Shown here: piece by piece, positions 12,613-23,035 of the stretch
Position numbering within the stretch: position 1 is the first letter of the stretch
How the letters are laid out: each line of letters begins with the position of its first letter
The notes under the pieces: generated by a model
Told to the model about the DNA's origin: nothing
What the model saw: the letters and a program-made list of their open reading frames with translations, nothing else
Databases searched by the model: none
Made by a program: the position numbers and the translations under genes
Source of the DNA: Purshia tridentata
Lineage: Eukaryota; Streptophyta; Magnoliopsida; Rosales; Rosaceae
Length of the DNA stretch: 64,000 nucleotides
Direction of reading: 5' to 3'
Assembly (NCBI GenBank): GCA_003254885.1
Contig: QANT01001577.1
Span: forward strand, 1-64,000

Positions 12613-14022
12613 ATGTCAAACACCACAGCTTCTCCTCCTCACATAGCTCTATTCCCAATTGCCGGAATGGGCCATTTGACACCCTTCCTCCGCCTTGCTT
12701 CCACGTTATCATCATCTATCTCAGACTGTAAGATCACTTTGATCACTGGCCACCCCACTGTGTCTGCTGCAGAGTCCTCCCACATTTCCTTGTTCCTTTC
12801 TAAACACCCACAAGTCAGCCACATTGAGCTCCAACTCATTCCCTTCCACCCCTCCAATCCAAGCCCGAGTGATGACCCTTTCTTTCTTCAATTCCAAGCC
12901 ACCAACCGCTCTGTCCATCTTCTTTATCCTTCACTTGCTTCTTCATCCCCGCCGGTCTCTGCCATCTTCTCAGACTTTGGAGTGGCTTCAAGTATTTCCC
13001 CAGTTGCTGATGATCTTGGCATCCCCAATTACATTGTCTCCACCACCTCCTCTAAGTTTTTATGTCTCATGGCTTACCTTCCAATCCTTCTATCCAATAA
13101 CTCTTTAAATTTTAGCAGCAGTACTCTCGCTCAAGTCAACATCCCAGGCCTGAGCCCTCTGCCCATTACAAGCATTCCTCCCCCATTTAAGAACCCAAAT
13201 CATCTTTTTACATCACTAATACTTATAAATGCTCAAGCTTTGTCTAAGGCAAAAGGGATCATAGTGAACACTTTTGGTGATTTTGAACCAGAAACTCTAG
13301 CTGCTGTCAACAGTGGCAGAGTTTTAAGCAATCTCCCACCAATCCTCCCAATCGGACCTCTACAAACTCTTGAGTTCAAGAAAGACCAGGACCAGTACTA
13401 TCTCTCATGGCTAGACAGCCAACCAGCAGAGTCTGTAGTTTATGTGGGTTTTGGAAGCAGAACAGCCATGTCAAATGCTCAGATAAGAGAACTGTCAAAT
13501 GGGCTGGAGAGAAGTGGATATAGATTTTTGTGGGTGCTTAAAACCAGTAAAGTTGATAAAGATGATCAAGAACAGGTAGAAGACCTGGTGGGGGAGTCAT
13601 TTCTGGAAAGAACAAAGAACAAGGGAATGGTGGTGAAGGGGTGGGTGAGCCAGCAGCACATTCTGGAACACCCTTCCATTGGTGGGTTTCTCAATCATTG
13701 CGGGTGGAACTCGGTTATGGAAGCAGCTCGGCAAGGGATGCCGATGCTGGCATGGCCACAACATGGGGATCAGAGTGTGAATGCAGAGGTTGTAGAGAAG
13801 GCAGGGTTGGGAATATGGGAGAGGAACTGGGGTTGGGGTCTTGAAGGGTTGGTGAATGGTGAAGACATAGGGAAAAAGATTGTGGATTTAATGGAAAATG
13901 AGAAGTTGAGGGAATTGGCCAGGAAGGTGGCGGAAGAGGCTAGGAAGGCTACTGGTACTGGTGGGAACTCTGAGAAGGTGCTCATGGAAGTCATGGAAAA
14001 TCTTAAGCAGAAGAGGAACTGA
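12613..14022 (+). CDS. UGT708-like UDP-glycosyltransferase A (probable C-glucosyltransferase)
   Basis: Intronless, 469 residues, the usual length for plant family 1 GTs. The N-terminus IALFPIAGMGHLTPFLRLAS with catalytic-type His21 is characteristic of the UGT708 clade, which includes flavonoid and benzophenone C-glucosyltransferases. The PSPG sugar-donor box spans about residues 344-387, from WVSQQHIL through HCGWNS to AWPQHGDQ. The final Asp-Gln pair fits UDP-glucose. The acceptor is likely a phenolic such as a 2-hydroxyflavanone or a phloretin-like dihydrochalcone, but this is inferred from the clade only. It lies in tandem with a second copy 0.8 kb downstream. The protein looks cytosolic and intact. 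Confidence 0.9.
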   Translation: MSNTTASPPHIALFPIAGMGHLTPFLRLASTLSSSISDCKITLITGHPTVSAAESSHISLFLSKHPQVSHIELQLIPFHPSNPSPSDDPFFLQFQATNRSVHLLYPSLASSSPPVSAIFSDFGVASSISPVADDLGIPNYIVSTTSSKFLCLMAYLPILLSNNSLNFSSSTLAQVNIPGLSPLPITSIPPPFKNPNHLFTSLILINAQALSKAKGIIVNTFGDFEPETLAAVNSGRVLSNLPPILPIGPLQTLEFKKDQDQYYLSWLDSQPAESVVYVGFGSRTAMSNAQIRELSNGLERSGYRFLWVLKTSKVDKDDQEQVEDLVGESFLERTKNKGMVVKGWVSQQHILEHPSIGGFLNHCGWNSVMEAARQGMPMLAWPQHGDQSVNAEVVEKAGLGIWERNWGWGLEGLVNGEDIGKKIVDLMENEKLRELARKVAEEARKATGTGGNSEKVLMEVMENLKQKRN

Positions 14023-14688
14023 TAATTCCGTGCAATTTTATATTAAGGATCATGTAATTTTCTAATATCAAATTGGCTATATGTTTGGCTGGGTCTTGCA
14101 TTCTATTGAATGTTAAAGCTACCATTTCCCCTAAGAAGTATTACTAAAGAATTTGAACAGTGTCAGTCGGGCATTAGTTTGAGCTTCTTTACCCAAAAAA
14201 CTGAACTTCTAAGTAGTGAGAATAACAAAGCAACAAATAAACAAAGCAAGAAATAAACAGCTTTCGCCACAAGTTACTATTTCTTGCCTTGTAATTTGAA
14301 TGCTTGCATAAATGATAAAAATGCAACTCTTTCCCATCTTGATATGCCACATTGTTCGTGGTCAAGAAAAATAGTGGTGGAATTGACCGGCGTTCTCTCA
14401 GTTTGAGCAAGCTTTGGTCTAATCAGGTTCTTTATATAAATTATCCTTTGAAAAATAACATTATTTAAGAGAAGGAAAGCTATAGTCTAAGCATGCGCTA
14501 GCTTTGCTCCTGCTAAAAGCCAGTAGAGTGCCTGCAGCAACGTCAGCATATTCTGTTAGTCCAAACTTTCTTGGCATTCAAGAAAAGCTGTACCTGTCGT
14601 TTCCTACTAGACTTTGCCTACTGTACCACATTAGCATGCATATTCAATGCATCTGCTGGTCAGACTTGACTATTAGTGCATCTGCTGA
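14023..14688. other. Spacer between the two UGT genes
   Basis: Contains the 3' UTR of UGT A and the upstream part of the UGT B promoter. I see no gene and no clear repeat. Confidence 0.5.
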
Positions 14689-14712
14689 TTGTGGACTCCT
14701 CAGCCTTATCAG

Positions 14713-14720
14713 TATAAATA
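14713..14720 (+). promoter_or_regulatory. Probable TATA box of UGT B
   Basis: TATAAATA lies 84 bases before the ATG at 14797, at a normal distance for a short plant leader. It lies downstream of the alternative in-frame ATG at 14689, so a transcript starting from it could not contain that upstream codon. Confidence 0.55.
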
Positions 14721-14796
14721 TGCTCTGCATTGCTTCCATTGTAGATATTCCGAAACTAGTCAAGGTTCTCTCACCAAATCATTCTTTTCCCTTAAA

Positions 14797-16176
14797 ATGT
14801 CAAATTCCAGTGATCTAAGATTTACTCATGTAGCTCTCCTTCCAAGTGCCGGCATGGGTCATCTCACGCCCTTCCTTCGGCTTGCTGCTTCGCTCACAGC
14901 ACACAATGTCCATGTCACCTTCATCACTCCAATTCCAACCGTCTCACTTGCAGAGTCACGAGGTTTGTCTCACTTATTCACTACCTTCCCACAAATTACT
15001 CAAAAGCATCTTCATCTCCTTCCACTTGATGAGCCATCTGCCAATTCAGAAGACCCTTTTTACAACCATTTTGAATTAATACGGCGCTCTTCTCACCTAC
15101 TCTCTCCTCTTCTATCTTCACTATTTCCACCTCTGTCTGCTATAATCACAGACATGAGCTTGGCCTCCACAGTTATTCCTATGACTGATTCTCTTGGACT
15201 TCCTAACTACATTTTCTTCACATCATCTGCCAAAATGTTGACACTTTACGTATCCTTCCACACCATGCTTAGCCCAAATGGACGGATAAGAGATGATGTC
15301 GAAGTTTCAGGTCTAGAACCAATACCAAAACCCTGGATTCCTCCACCACTTCTACAGGAGAGTAATAATTTACTGAAGACCTTTTTCATAGAGAATGGTA
15401 AGAAAATGACAGAATCAAATGGGATTTTGGTCAACTCATATGAAAGCATAGAGCGTCAGACTCTGGCAGCGCTAAATGAAGGCAAAGTATTAGAACGGCT
15501 ACCATCAGTAATTGCCATTGGGCCACTTGCACCTTGTATCTATGACAAAAACCAACAACTGGCATGGCTTGATGATCAACCAACTGGGTCAGTGTTCTAT
15601 ATCAGCTTTGGGAGTAGGACTGCCATGTCAAGGGAGCAAATTAGAGAGCTGGGTCATGGCTTGGTGATAAGTGGTTGTAGGTTTCTGTGGATTGTGAAGG
15701 ATAAGAAAGTTGACATCGAAGACGATGAGAAACTGATCGAGGTGCTTGGACAGGAATTAGGGGAGAGGGTGAAGAAAAATGGATTGGCAGTGAAGAAATG
15801 GCTGAACCAAGAGGAGATATTAAGCCACCCAGCAATTGGTGGTTTTTTGAGTCACTGTGGCTGGAATTCCTTGACTGAGGCCCTCTGGAATGGTGTGCGT
15901 GTATTGGCTTGGCCACAACACGGGGACCAGAAAATCAATGCAGATTTGGTGGAGAGAATTGGACTGGGAATGTGGGTTAACAGTTGGGGGTGGGGTGAGG
16001 GGGAGATGTTGGTGAAAGCCGCGGACATTGCAGAGAGGGTCAGAGAGATAATGGGAAACGAGTTGTTGAGATCGAAAGCACTGCAAATTAGAGAAGAGGC
16101 TAGAATGGCAGTTGGAGATGGTGGTAGTTCTACAAAGAGCCTCAATGCTCTCATCAAGACATGGAAGAAGTTTTAG
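14797..16176 (+). CDS. UGT708-like UDP-glycosyltransferase B (probable C-glucosyltransferase)
   Basis: Intronless, 459 residues. It shares the UGT708 N-terminus VALLPSAGMGHLTPFLRLAA, with catalytic-type His22, and has a PSPG box at about residues 335-378 from WLNQEEIL through HCGWNS to AWPQHGDQ. The frame is open to an upstream ATG at 14689, but I start at 14797 because the TATA box sits between the two and the family begins here. Within the PSPG box it reads GVRVLAWP, where most plant UGTs have Pro in place of Arg. It is clearly a paralogue of UGT A, but many substitutions in the acceptor half suggest an old duplication and perhaps a different acceptor. Confidence 0.9.
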   Translation: MSNSSDLRFTHVALLPSAGMGHLTPFLRLAASLTAHNVHVTFITPIPTVSLAESRGLSHLFTTFPQITQKHLHLLPLDEPSANSEDPFYNHFELIRRSSHLLSPLLSSLFPPLSAIITDMSLASTVIPMTDSLGLPNYIFFTSSAKMLTLYVSFHTMLSPNGRIRDDVEVSGLEPIPKPWIPPPLLQESNNLLKTFFIENGKKMTESNGILVNSYESIERQTLAALNEGKVLERLPSVIAIGPLAPCIYDKNQQLAWLDDQPTGSVFYISFGSRTAMSREQIRELGHGLVISGCRFLWIVKDKKVDIEDDEKLIEVLGQELGERVKKNGLAVKKWLNQEEILSHPAIGGFLSHCGWNSLTEALWNGVRVLAWPQHGDQKINADLVERIGLGMWVNSWGWGEGEMLVKAADIAERVREIMGNELLRSKALQIREEARMAVGDGGSSTKSLNALIKTWKKF

Positions 16177-16446
16177 GATAGTTAAACCTTCATTCAATGG
16201 GCTCCAGCCTCCAGGTTAGAAAATTCCAAGATGAAATCAGTACTGAGCTCAGATTAGAAACAAATATGCAATCAGTTGAGACAAATCAGATGCAGATTAA
16301 ACCATAATCTCATCACATTCATTACCACTGTTGTCAAATGAATCAAAACATAATAAGAAAATAAAAGTAACTTCTGGTTTATTATGCATCATTGTTTTAT
16401 ACTTACTTCTAACTATAGATTTATTTTATCGGAATATCTGTACCAG

Positions 16447-18241
16447 TTAACCAGAAATAGCATTCTTTGAAATGACATCAAAAGAAATTCCATTCTCTTG
16501 GAGCCTTTCTTGGAGATCAGTTGGGCCAAATACAATCCCAGGTGGGAAAACTCCTCCCTTCGGAAGGTTGTCACGTTGCTTCAGAAGAATAAGAGCACAC
16601 TGAAGTAGAATTATTGGTGTCGTCAAATAGCCAATCTCAGGCCCCATCACTCTTGTTATTATTTCCATATCAGGTTTTAAGTTTCCCTCTGAAACAAGAC
16701 TGCTGTCACTGAAACCATGCCCAACAAACCACATCTTAAATGAAGCACTTCTCACCTCATCCTCAGAGGGACCCTTCTTCCTGAACCATCCAACACTGAA
16801 AAATGAGGGAAACTTCAAGAGGAGCCACCTCCCAAAGGAAAATCTACCCAAGAGCCCAATAAAGATTCCAACTGTCATGATACGAAAAATGCCCAACCGA
16901 GACTTTGAGCCTATCTTTACCCCAAAATGAGCAGGCTTCACCATTGACCAGAAGGCTTCTCTTTTCTCAACGGGTTCAGCACTCTCATTCCTTCCAGGAA
17001 GACCACGGGGGTTTTCAGTCAGAGCAGAAAGCGTTCTTCGTACAACTATAGCATCTGCTGAAGGTAGCTTCAAAGCCCAAAGGCCAATATTTTTTTGTTC
17101 TTCTATAGTTGGTCCTTTAGGATGAGCAGGACCAGGAATCTGCAACCATTAAAGTCAATAAAGATTAACTTATGAGCTGCCCCACCGCATAATATATACA
17201 TGCATATTCTGAAAAGACCAGACAAATTCCTCAAACTAGAAATGCTACATTCTTTAATAATTGCTTGCTGAGCAAACCAAGAAAATAAAAGCAACATACA
17301 AATGCGATACAAAATACAAGCTAAATTTATATTGGTTTCTAGCAATAACAGTCGCTACACTGGGACAACTGTTGTACAAACTACAAAGATTTAACATATA
17401 ATTTTTGTTCTCCCTTCCAGCAACAGAACAAAGCAGCAAATTATAAAGACATTCAACTTAGAATACTCAAATCAATAAACTTTCAGATCCCAATTTCCCA
17501 AAAAAAATTCAAAAAAGCACAATGCAGACAACAAATTAAAACGCTGAGAATTTGATTATCCATTACCGCAGGCCTAGGTCTTCTGGGTCTGGACCGCCTG
17601 AGCTCCTGCAACTTGTCCGCATTAGCCACACCCAAGACCGCCGATTCATAAGTCCCGAAATTCCCAACAATCCTCTTATCAGACTCCAAGCTCAGATAAG
17701 CCTCGACTCGGTTGGGCACGGCGGGACCGACCCACTGCCTCGAATTGAAAATGAAGCCGAATTCAGCAGGAACCGAGTCGAACCCACATGCGGAAACCAC
17801 CAAAGAACCGGTCTCCGCGGCCTGGACATGGTACTGAGCCTCCATTCTCTCCATGAACTCCGGCTCTCCGCATATGTCCAAGTAATCGCAGCCCGTTTCG
17901 ACGCAAGTGGCGACGACGGGGTCGCCGTAGAGGCGGAAGGGTCCAACGCAGTTGAGAACGAGCCGGGTTTGGGCGCAGAGGCGGCGGAGCGAAGAAGGGT
18001 CAGTGGTGTCGGCGGTGAGGATGGGAATGAAAGGTGGGGGGTTTGGGTGAGCTGCCCATTTGAGGGTTTGGGTTAGTTTTGTGGGGTTGCGACCAGCTAA
18101 GGCTAGAGAGTTGAGAGGAGATGAAGGGGTGTTGAGGAATTTGAGGGCTTCTTTGACTACATACTTGCCTGTGAAGCCTGAAGCTCCCAAGATTATTAGA
18201 TCGTATTGAGAGTTGGGGGTTTGGGATTGAGGTTCTTGCAT
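16447..18241 (-). CDS. Saccharopine-dehydrogenase-like NAD(P)-binding oxidoreductase
   Basis: Two exons, 18241-17567 and 17139-16447, encoding 455 residues, nearly the 454 I recall for Arabidopsis At5g39410. The N-terminal Rossmann motif is ILGASGFTGKYVVKEAL. Further conserved blocks are LVLNCVGPFRLYGDPVV, GCDYLDICGEPEFMERM and ACGFDSVPAEFG. A hydrophobic stretch, GIFIGLLGRFSFGRWLLL, lies in the C-terminal half; related animal SCCPDH proteins attach to lipid droplets. Despite the family name, it lacks the context of lysine metabolism and its substrate is unknown. The frame extends upstream to 18382, but the family starts at MQEPQSQ, so I use 18241. Confidence 0.92.
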
Positions 18242-18463
18242 GATTGAGAGTTTGGGAGTAAGAAGAGGTTGAAGTTGAGAGTTGAAGAATGTGAATTTGT
18301 GAATGAATATAATAAACTTGTAAGACAAACCCAAACCTTTCTCATTCCATTCAATTACTAGCTTTCTTCTTTTTTGGGCCAAAATTACTAGCTTTCATCA
18401 GACATGGGCTTCTGGACTTGTCCTGGCTAAAAAAGAAGGGAGTGAGTGTGAGTTTTAATTTTA

Positions 18464-18597
18464 GAGGAGAACTTACCTGTCCAGGTTATAGGGACAGGTG
18501 GCACCCCAAAACAGAGAGACAAAGAGAAGAGAGGGTGAGAGGGGGAGATGGGGGGTACACCTGTCCCAATAACCGGGACAGGTAAGTTATTCTCTTC
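18464..18597. mobile_element. Short hairpin MITE-like element upstream of the oxidoreductase gene
   Basis: The arms 18470-18500 and 18558-18588 are near-perfect inverted repeats, both built around ACCTGTCC...GGGACAGGTG. The outermost bases (GAGGAGAA and, inverted, GAAGAGAA) extend the pairing. The direct repeat ATTTTA flanks both ends at 18458-18463 and 18598-18603 as a possible target duplication. It has no coding capacity. It sits about 220 bases 5' of the minus-strand ATG at 18241, within the likely promoter. Confidence 0.7.
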
Positions 18598-18603
18598 ATT
18601 TTA

Positions 18604-19509
18604 TCCCACATCGCTCAGACAAGTAAGGCTGCTCTCTTCGTTTGCTTTGGAGTAGTTAAAGTAATCACTAGTGACTGCTTTTTATTATTTACAAATGAAT
18701 GACAAAGACAAAGACAATATTTTATTTATTTATAAATTCAAATGTAATATAATTCATACCTAAATTTGAGGTATTAAATTCTTATAAATTGTAAACTTCT
18801 TTTATGAATTCGAATGTATTCATAATTTTAACTATGGAAAAATGTTCCTTACTGATTTAGTTAAGAAGGGGAGTTTTATTTGGTATCTTATCTCAGATTT
18901 GTTTTTGTTTTGATTTGAAATTGAGAGATTATAACTTAAAACGTATTGATCATGATAGAGAGAAATACTAAATCAAAAGGCCTGGTTAATTTATATTTAT
19001 TTCGAACTTACAGAAATACATTAAGCTATGGAGAAAGCATATCCCATTGAAAAAGTAAGACTAACAATGGCACTTAACGTAAAACAAAAAGTAAGTTTAA
19101 CCCTACAATGCAGGAAAGGGTTAGGAAAGGGTTGGGAACGGGTGTTGCAGCCTTGAGCAGTTGTCATGTAATGTCTCTGCACAAGGTAATTGCTAATTTG
19201 TGCTTATTCTTGGAGTTGGGCTAGCAAGGCCTTTTTCTTGTATTTGGGCTTAGGCTCCCAACTAACCAAAAATTTAAAAAGTAAATATTAAAAAAAAAAA
19301 GAAAAAGGGAAAACACGAGAGGTCGGACTAAAATACAGAATATTTACAGTTTTACACTACGTAGGTGTAGGATGGGAAAGCACGTCCACATCGGAGAAAA
19401 ATCCAGGAAAATACACAAAAACAAATAGCTAGGAAATGTTTTGAGATACAACAAAGTTACAAATGAGTGCTGATAGAATTAAAGAAACGTAGTGGTAGGA
19501 ATTGATTAC
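18604..19509. other. Intergenic A+T-rich region
   Basis: No gene seen. The 3' UTR of the membrane-protein gene probably occupies the right-hand end. Confidence 0.5.
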
Positions 19510-20094
19510 TTATGCTATCTCACTGATCTGGTCAGCCTGGTCCGCGGCTTCTTCTGTGGAGTGGTAGAATTTCTTTATGAATTTGTGGAAGGCATGAACA
19601 AGTGGTGCAACTGCAGTTGCATACAATGTTTTGAAGAATTGGTAGGACTTGACCACAACGCTCACAAAACAAATGGTCCAGAAGACGAGGAACAACCACC
19701 CAAAAGCTGGAACAAGCATGAGCAATAGTAGAATGGTGGCAAGAGTTCCACACAAAAGGCTCATTTTATTCATGAATGCTTGAGCTGCACGCAAATCTGA
19801 ATTATCAATGGAAGACGCTTGGAGTATGATCTTGAGAGTTGCCAATGAACCCACGTAAAGGAATAAAGCAACAATAAACATGACTGCAGTAACGTAGTTT
19901 GTGACAAATATTGGAGAAACATTTGATCCATTACCGGCTGCTCCCTGTTGCTGCTTCAGTTGGAGGAGAAACCCTAGCATGGTGAGCAGAAAGAAAATAT
20001 ATTTTTGCAATGCCTCTGTCGAATTGTGACCAAGCTCCCCACTAGTGCTGTTATCAATATATGGCGATCGATCATCAGAAAAACAGAATTGCAT
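19510..20094 (-). CDS. Uncharacterised small multi-pass membrane protein
   Basis: I do not recognise a named family. The 194-residue frame has hydrophobic segments around EALQKYIFFLLTMLGFLLQL, YVTAVMFIVALFLYVGSL, LCGTLATILLLLMLVPAFG and WLFLVFWTICFVSVVV. That gives about four membrane spans, with a short polar N-terminus and an acidic tail. The first 12 or so residues may not be genuine: the related copy at 22267-22570 resembles it firmly only from IDNSTSGE onwards, and an acceptor-like AG lies just upstream of CACTAGTGGG, so an upstream exon is possible. It is the only intact member of a three-copy local cluster, and its expression is unknown. Confidence 0.6.
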   Translation of the reverse strand: MQFCFSDDRSPYIDNSTSGELGHNSTEALQKYIFFLLTMLGFLLQLKQQQGAAGNGSNVSPIFVTNYVTAVMFIVALFLYVGSLATLKIILQASSIDNSDLRAAQAFMNKMSLLCGTLATILLLLMLVPAFGWLFLVFWTICFVSVVVKSYQFFKTLYATAVAPLVHAFHKFIKKFYHSTEEAADQADQISEIA

Positions 20095-20669
20095 ATATTA
20101 CTAACGTACTTTGAGTTTCTTTAATTTTGTAGGCTGAAACAGAGCTGTGACTTTATGGGTATAGAAAGCTTTGAGTTTAGATTCATCACAAAAATTACTG
20201 GTTCCCATATATTTAAATAACAGAGATTGAGATTATCCACGAAAAAAATTATTTCATGTTGAATCGAATATGGCCAACCGGCCGGACAGCATATATATTT
20301 CCATATTGGATTAACAGAGCTCTGACGTCTCCCAAAAGTTATTAATTGATGGTAAATAAAAGTGGATAAATCTTAGTACGTACGTAACGGGGATTCCTAG
20401 CTAGCTATTTCCTTCAACATAATAATTAATTAACAGATATATAGATATTGTCAATTATATATTGGCCAAAATAAATACTCACAATTAAGGAAGTTAGAGA
20501 CTATACAACAAGACAACATGGACAAAGTTGATATGCTACACAGAACAAAATTTAAAGCAAAAGAGTTAAGATTTGTATTCTAACACTTGTAAACGTAGAG
20601 AGTTAACCGAAGTGTTATTCGCCATTAATTCCACGCTTTTTGCAGAGTGAGCTCTTCCCTTCCGAGTAA
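20095..20669. other. Upstream region of the membrane-protein gene
   Basis: No gene. A stretch at about 20590-20660 (AGAGAGTTAA, ATTAATTCCAC, TGCAGAG) reappears in diverged form at about 23095-23175, a similar distance upstream of the truncated copy, so the duplicated segment included promoter sequence. Confidence 0.5.
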
Positions 20670-20957
20670 CCCCTCGATCTTCAGAGAATGCTAATATGGA
20701 AGAAGAAATGTACGTTTTTATATTTGCCTTTTGGACCCACATTGTAAAAGCATTTGGTAGTTAGTCTTTATTTTTGCCTATTTCATAAGAGTCAATGTTC
20801 TCATTAAAGAGTCACCCCTCGATCTTCAGAGAATGCCAATATCGAAGAAGAAATGTACGTTTTTATATTTGCCCTATTGAACCCACATTGTAAAAGCATT
20901 TGGTAGTTGTCTTTATTTGCCTATTTCATAAGAGTCAATGGTCTCATAAAAGAGTCA
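20670..20957. repeat. Two-copy tandem duplication, unit about 145 bp
   Basis: The block beginning CCCCTCGATCTTCAGAGAAT at 20670 begins again at 20815, with only scattered substitutions and small indels across the whole unit. The high similarity suggests a recent event. It has no coding potential. Confidence 0.85.
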
Positions 20958-21095
20958 ATATTCGCATTTTTCAGGAGCTTTGTCTAGTGCGGAAAGGAGA
21001 GAAATTACAGGTTGAGTGCAGAAAAAGCTTAACAGCCATTAAGATTTCATTTTGTTAATTAACAACGGTCATTTGCACAGCCAACCCAAAAAAAA

Positions 21096-21496
21096 GGCTA
21101 AAGTACATTTTTAGTCCTCTATCTTCATAAAGTTCACTTTTATTCTATTATTTTAATTTTGATATTTTTAATTCAATACTTCAAATAAGGTTGCAATTAG
21201 GTCTTTTCTGTCATTTTTCATTAGTTTGTTGACGGAAAAATCATATATAGCATCATGTGTTTTCCTCGTGAGTGTCAAATCAGACTTATCTGTCCACCTA
21301 GACAAAGACAAATCGACATCATGTGCCTTTCTCGTAATGCATGTAGAATATTTTTGTCAACAAAACAAAAACAAATGACAAAAATGATCCATTGCAATCG
21401 TATTTAAAGTACTGGAATAAAAATGTCGAAATTAAAATATTAGAAATGAAAGTGGTAAATTCATCAAAGTACAGAGACTAAAAAATGTAGTTTGGC
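21096..21496. mobile_element. Foldback (MITE-like) element
   Basis: The left end GGCTAAAGTACATTTTTAGT pairs with the inverse of the right end, GCCAAACTACATTTTTTAGT. Pairing continues inward for over 100 bases with mismatches. The element is about 400 bp and non-coding. The flanks are A runs, so no target duplication can be judged. Similar ends occur in many abundant plant foldback families. Confidence 0.65.
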
Positions 21497-21767
21497 AAAA
21501 AAACAATAGTCATTTCGACCACATAATTAGCATTTCTGCTTTGAACAAAACAAAATAAAGAGCTTTAGATATAGCTTCATTTTAATCATAACATATTATG
21601 TGCGGTTCAGTTGACTTTAATATTATATATAAATTCATTTTTTTCACACTAATATTTCATAATGTTTATTTTACCTTTCGAGATAAATATATAAATTAAT
21701 AAAAAATCTATGATTTGTAGTATTTATGAGTATTAATTTTGATTGCTTTAATTGTTGAATTTCTATA

Positions 21768-22125
21768 AGAAGAATACTATCCACCGACCTTCTCCTTTAT
21801 CATTCTCATTTCATAATTATTTTCATGACTGGAAACCATTCATCTTGTAGATAATTATTTAAATATCTATGCAAAAAATAAACTAAATCGAAAATCGTTT
21901 AACAATATAATTGTTACAAATAAATTAAAGGTAAATCAAATTGTAACTAAAACCGTCTCTTTATTTGATTACAATTACATAATTAAACGATTTCAATTTA
22001 ATTGTTTTTTTTTAGAGACGATATTCATAATTAGATCTAAAACATGAATGATTCCAATCATAATTTACATTGTGAAATGAGAATAATAATAAAAAAGGTT
22101 GGTGGAAAAAGTGAATAGCATTCCC
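21768..22125. mobile_element. Second foldback (MITE-like) element
   Basis: The left arm, about 21770-21845 (ACTATCCACCGACC ... CATTCAT), pairs imperfectly with the right arm at about 22045-22120 (ATGAATGATTCC ... GGTTGGTGG). The arms are about 75 bases and the ends are blurred. It has no coding capacity, and I found no clear target duplication. Confidence 0.55.
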
Positions 22126-22266
22126 CTTTGTGTAATACCTATATTATAAAAAAAACATTGCTAGCAATTATAAACATCAGCATATAAACACCAATTAACA
22201 TAAACACCTTAAACACCTAATATAAATATAAATCATAATATGTACAAATACAATAAAAATAAAGCA

Positions 22267-22570
22267 ATGAACCCACGTAAAGGAATAAAGCAACAATAAA
22301 CATGACTGTAGTCACGTAGTTTGTGACAAATGGAGACCCAATTCCATTACCGGCGGCTGCTCCCTGCTGCTGTTTCAGTTGGAGGAGCAAGCCTTGCATG
22401 GCGAGGAGAAAGAATATATATTTGTGCAATGCCTTGGTAGGAGTACTGTCATTATGCTCCCCACTTGTGCTGTTATCAATATATATGATCGTGATCAGGA
22501 ACACAGAATTGCATTGCATGTGTAATGTCTTGCCTTTAAAATCACCACCATTTACAAACATTAATAACAA
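22267..22570 (-). pseudogene. Truncated 5' copy of the small membrane-protein gene
   Basis: Reads IDNSTSGE, KALHKYIFFLLAMQGLLLQL and VTNYVTTVMFIVALFLYVGS, matching the first half of the 19510-20094 protein closely. The match stops abruptly after GSL at 22267, where the sequence turns to unrelated A+T-rich DNA. The last two spans are missing. It appears to be a broken tandem duplicate. Confidence 0.75.
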
Positions 22571-22699
22571 AGCTTTTTTTTAAAAAAAAAAAAGAGACCA
22601 AAAAAACCAGAGCTTTTCTTACCAAAAAAGTCATAGCTTTGAGTTCAATTAATTAATGACACTATGGCCAATGGAAGAGTTAATTTAACTAATTCCATC

Positions 22700-23035
22700 A
22701 ACAAGAGATCGAACTGAGTTCCATTGTCGAGAACTGAGTTGAACCGAGTTGCATCATCAAAAACCCAGTCAGGAACCGAGTTACCGAGCTCCATCATGAG
22801 AAACCCAGTTTCATCATTAAGAATCGAAGGAAGAACAAATAAATATCATCATGAGAAACCTTCATTAAATAACAAGGAAGCTTCCAATTACAGCCCAACA
22901 TATTCGCTCATAGTGAAGAATGAGTGACCCATCAATATACATTAAGGCAGTGTTTAACAATCTTAACGAGTTCCGTCGTCAAGAACAAGTTCCAAAATCA
23001 AGAGTAGTTCGATTATCAAGAACAAAGTTTGATCA
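22700..23035. repeat. Degenerate short repeats around GAGTTCCATCATCAAGAAC
   Basis: Phrases resembling GAACTGAGTTCCATTGTC, CCGAGTTGCATCATC and CGAGTTCCGTCGTCAAGAAC recur with changing spacing across some 330 bases. They look like an eroded minisatellite. No gene is visible. Confidence 0.4.

Noticed and set aside
12613-18241. Biosynthetic gene cluster formed by the UGT pair and the oxidoreductase
   Set aside because: The oxidoreductase is a conserved housekeeping-type gene with its own synteny, and no other pathway enzymes are nearby.
18242-18382. Longer N-terminus of the saccharopine-dehydrogenase-like protein
   Set aside because: The family starts at MQ..., directly before the Rossmann fold; the extra 47 residues look like translated leader.
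22217-22570. A second functional small membrane protein
   Set aside because: The similarity stops abruptly half way and the tail is A+T-rich noncoding sequence.
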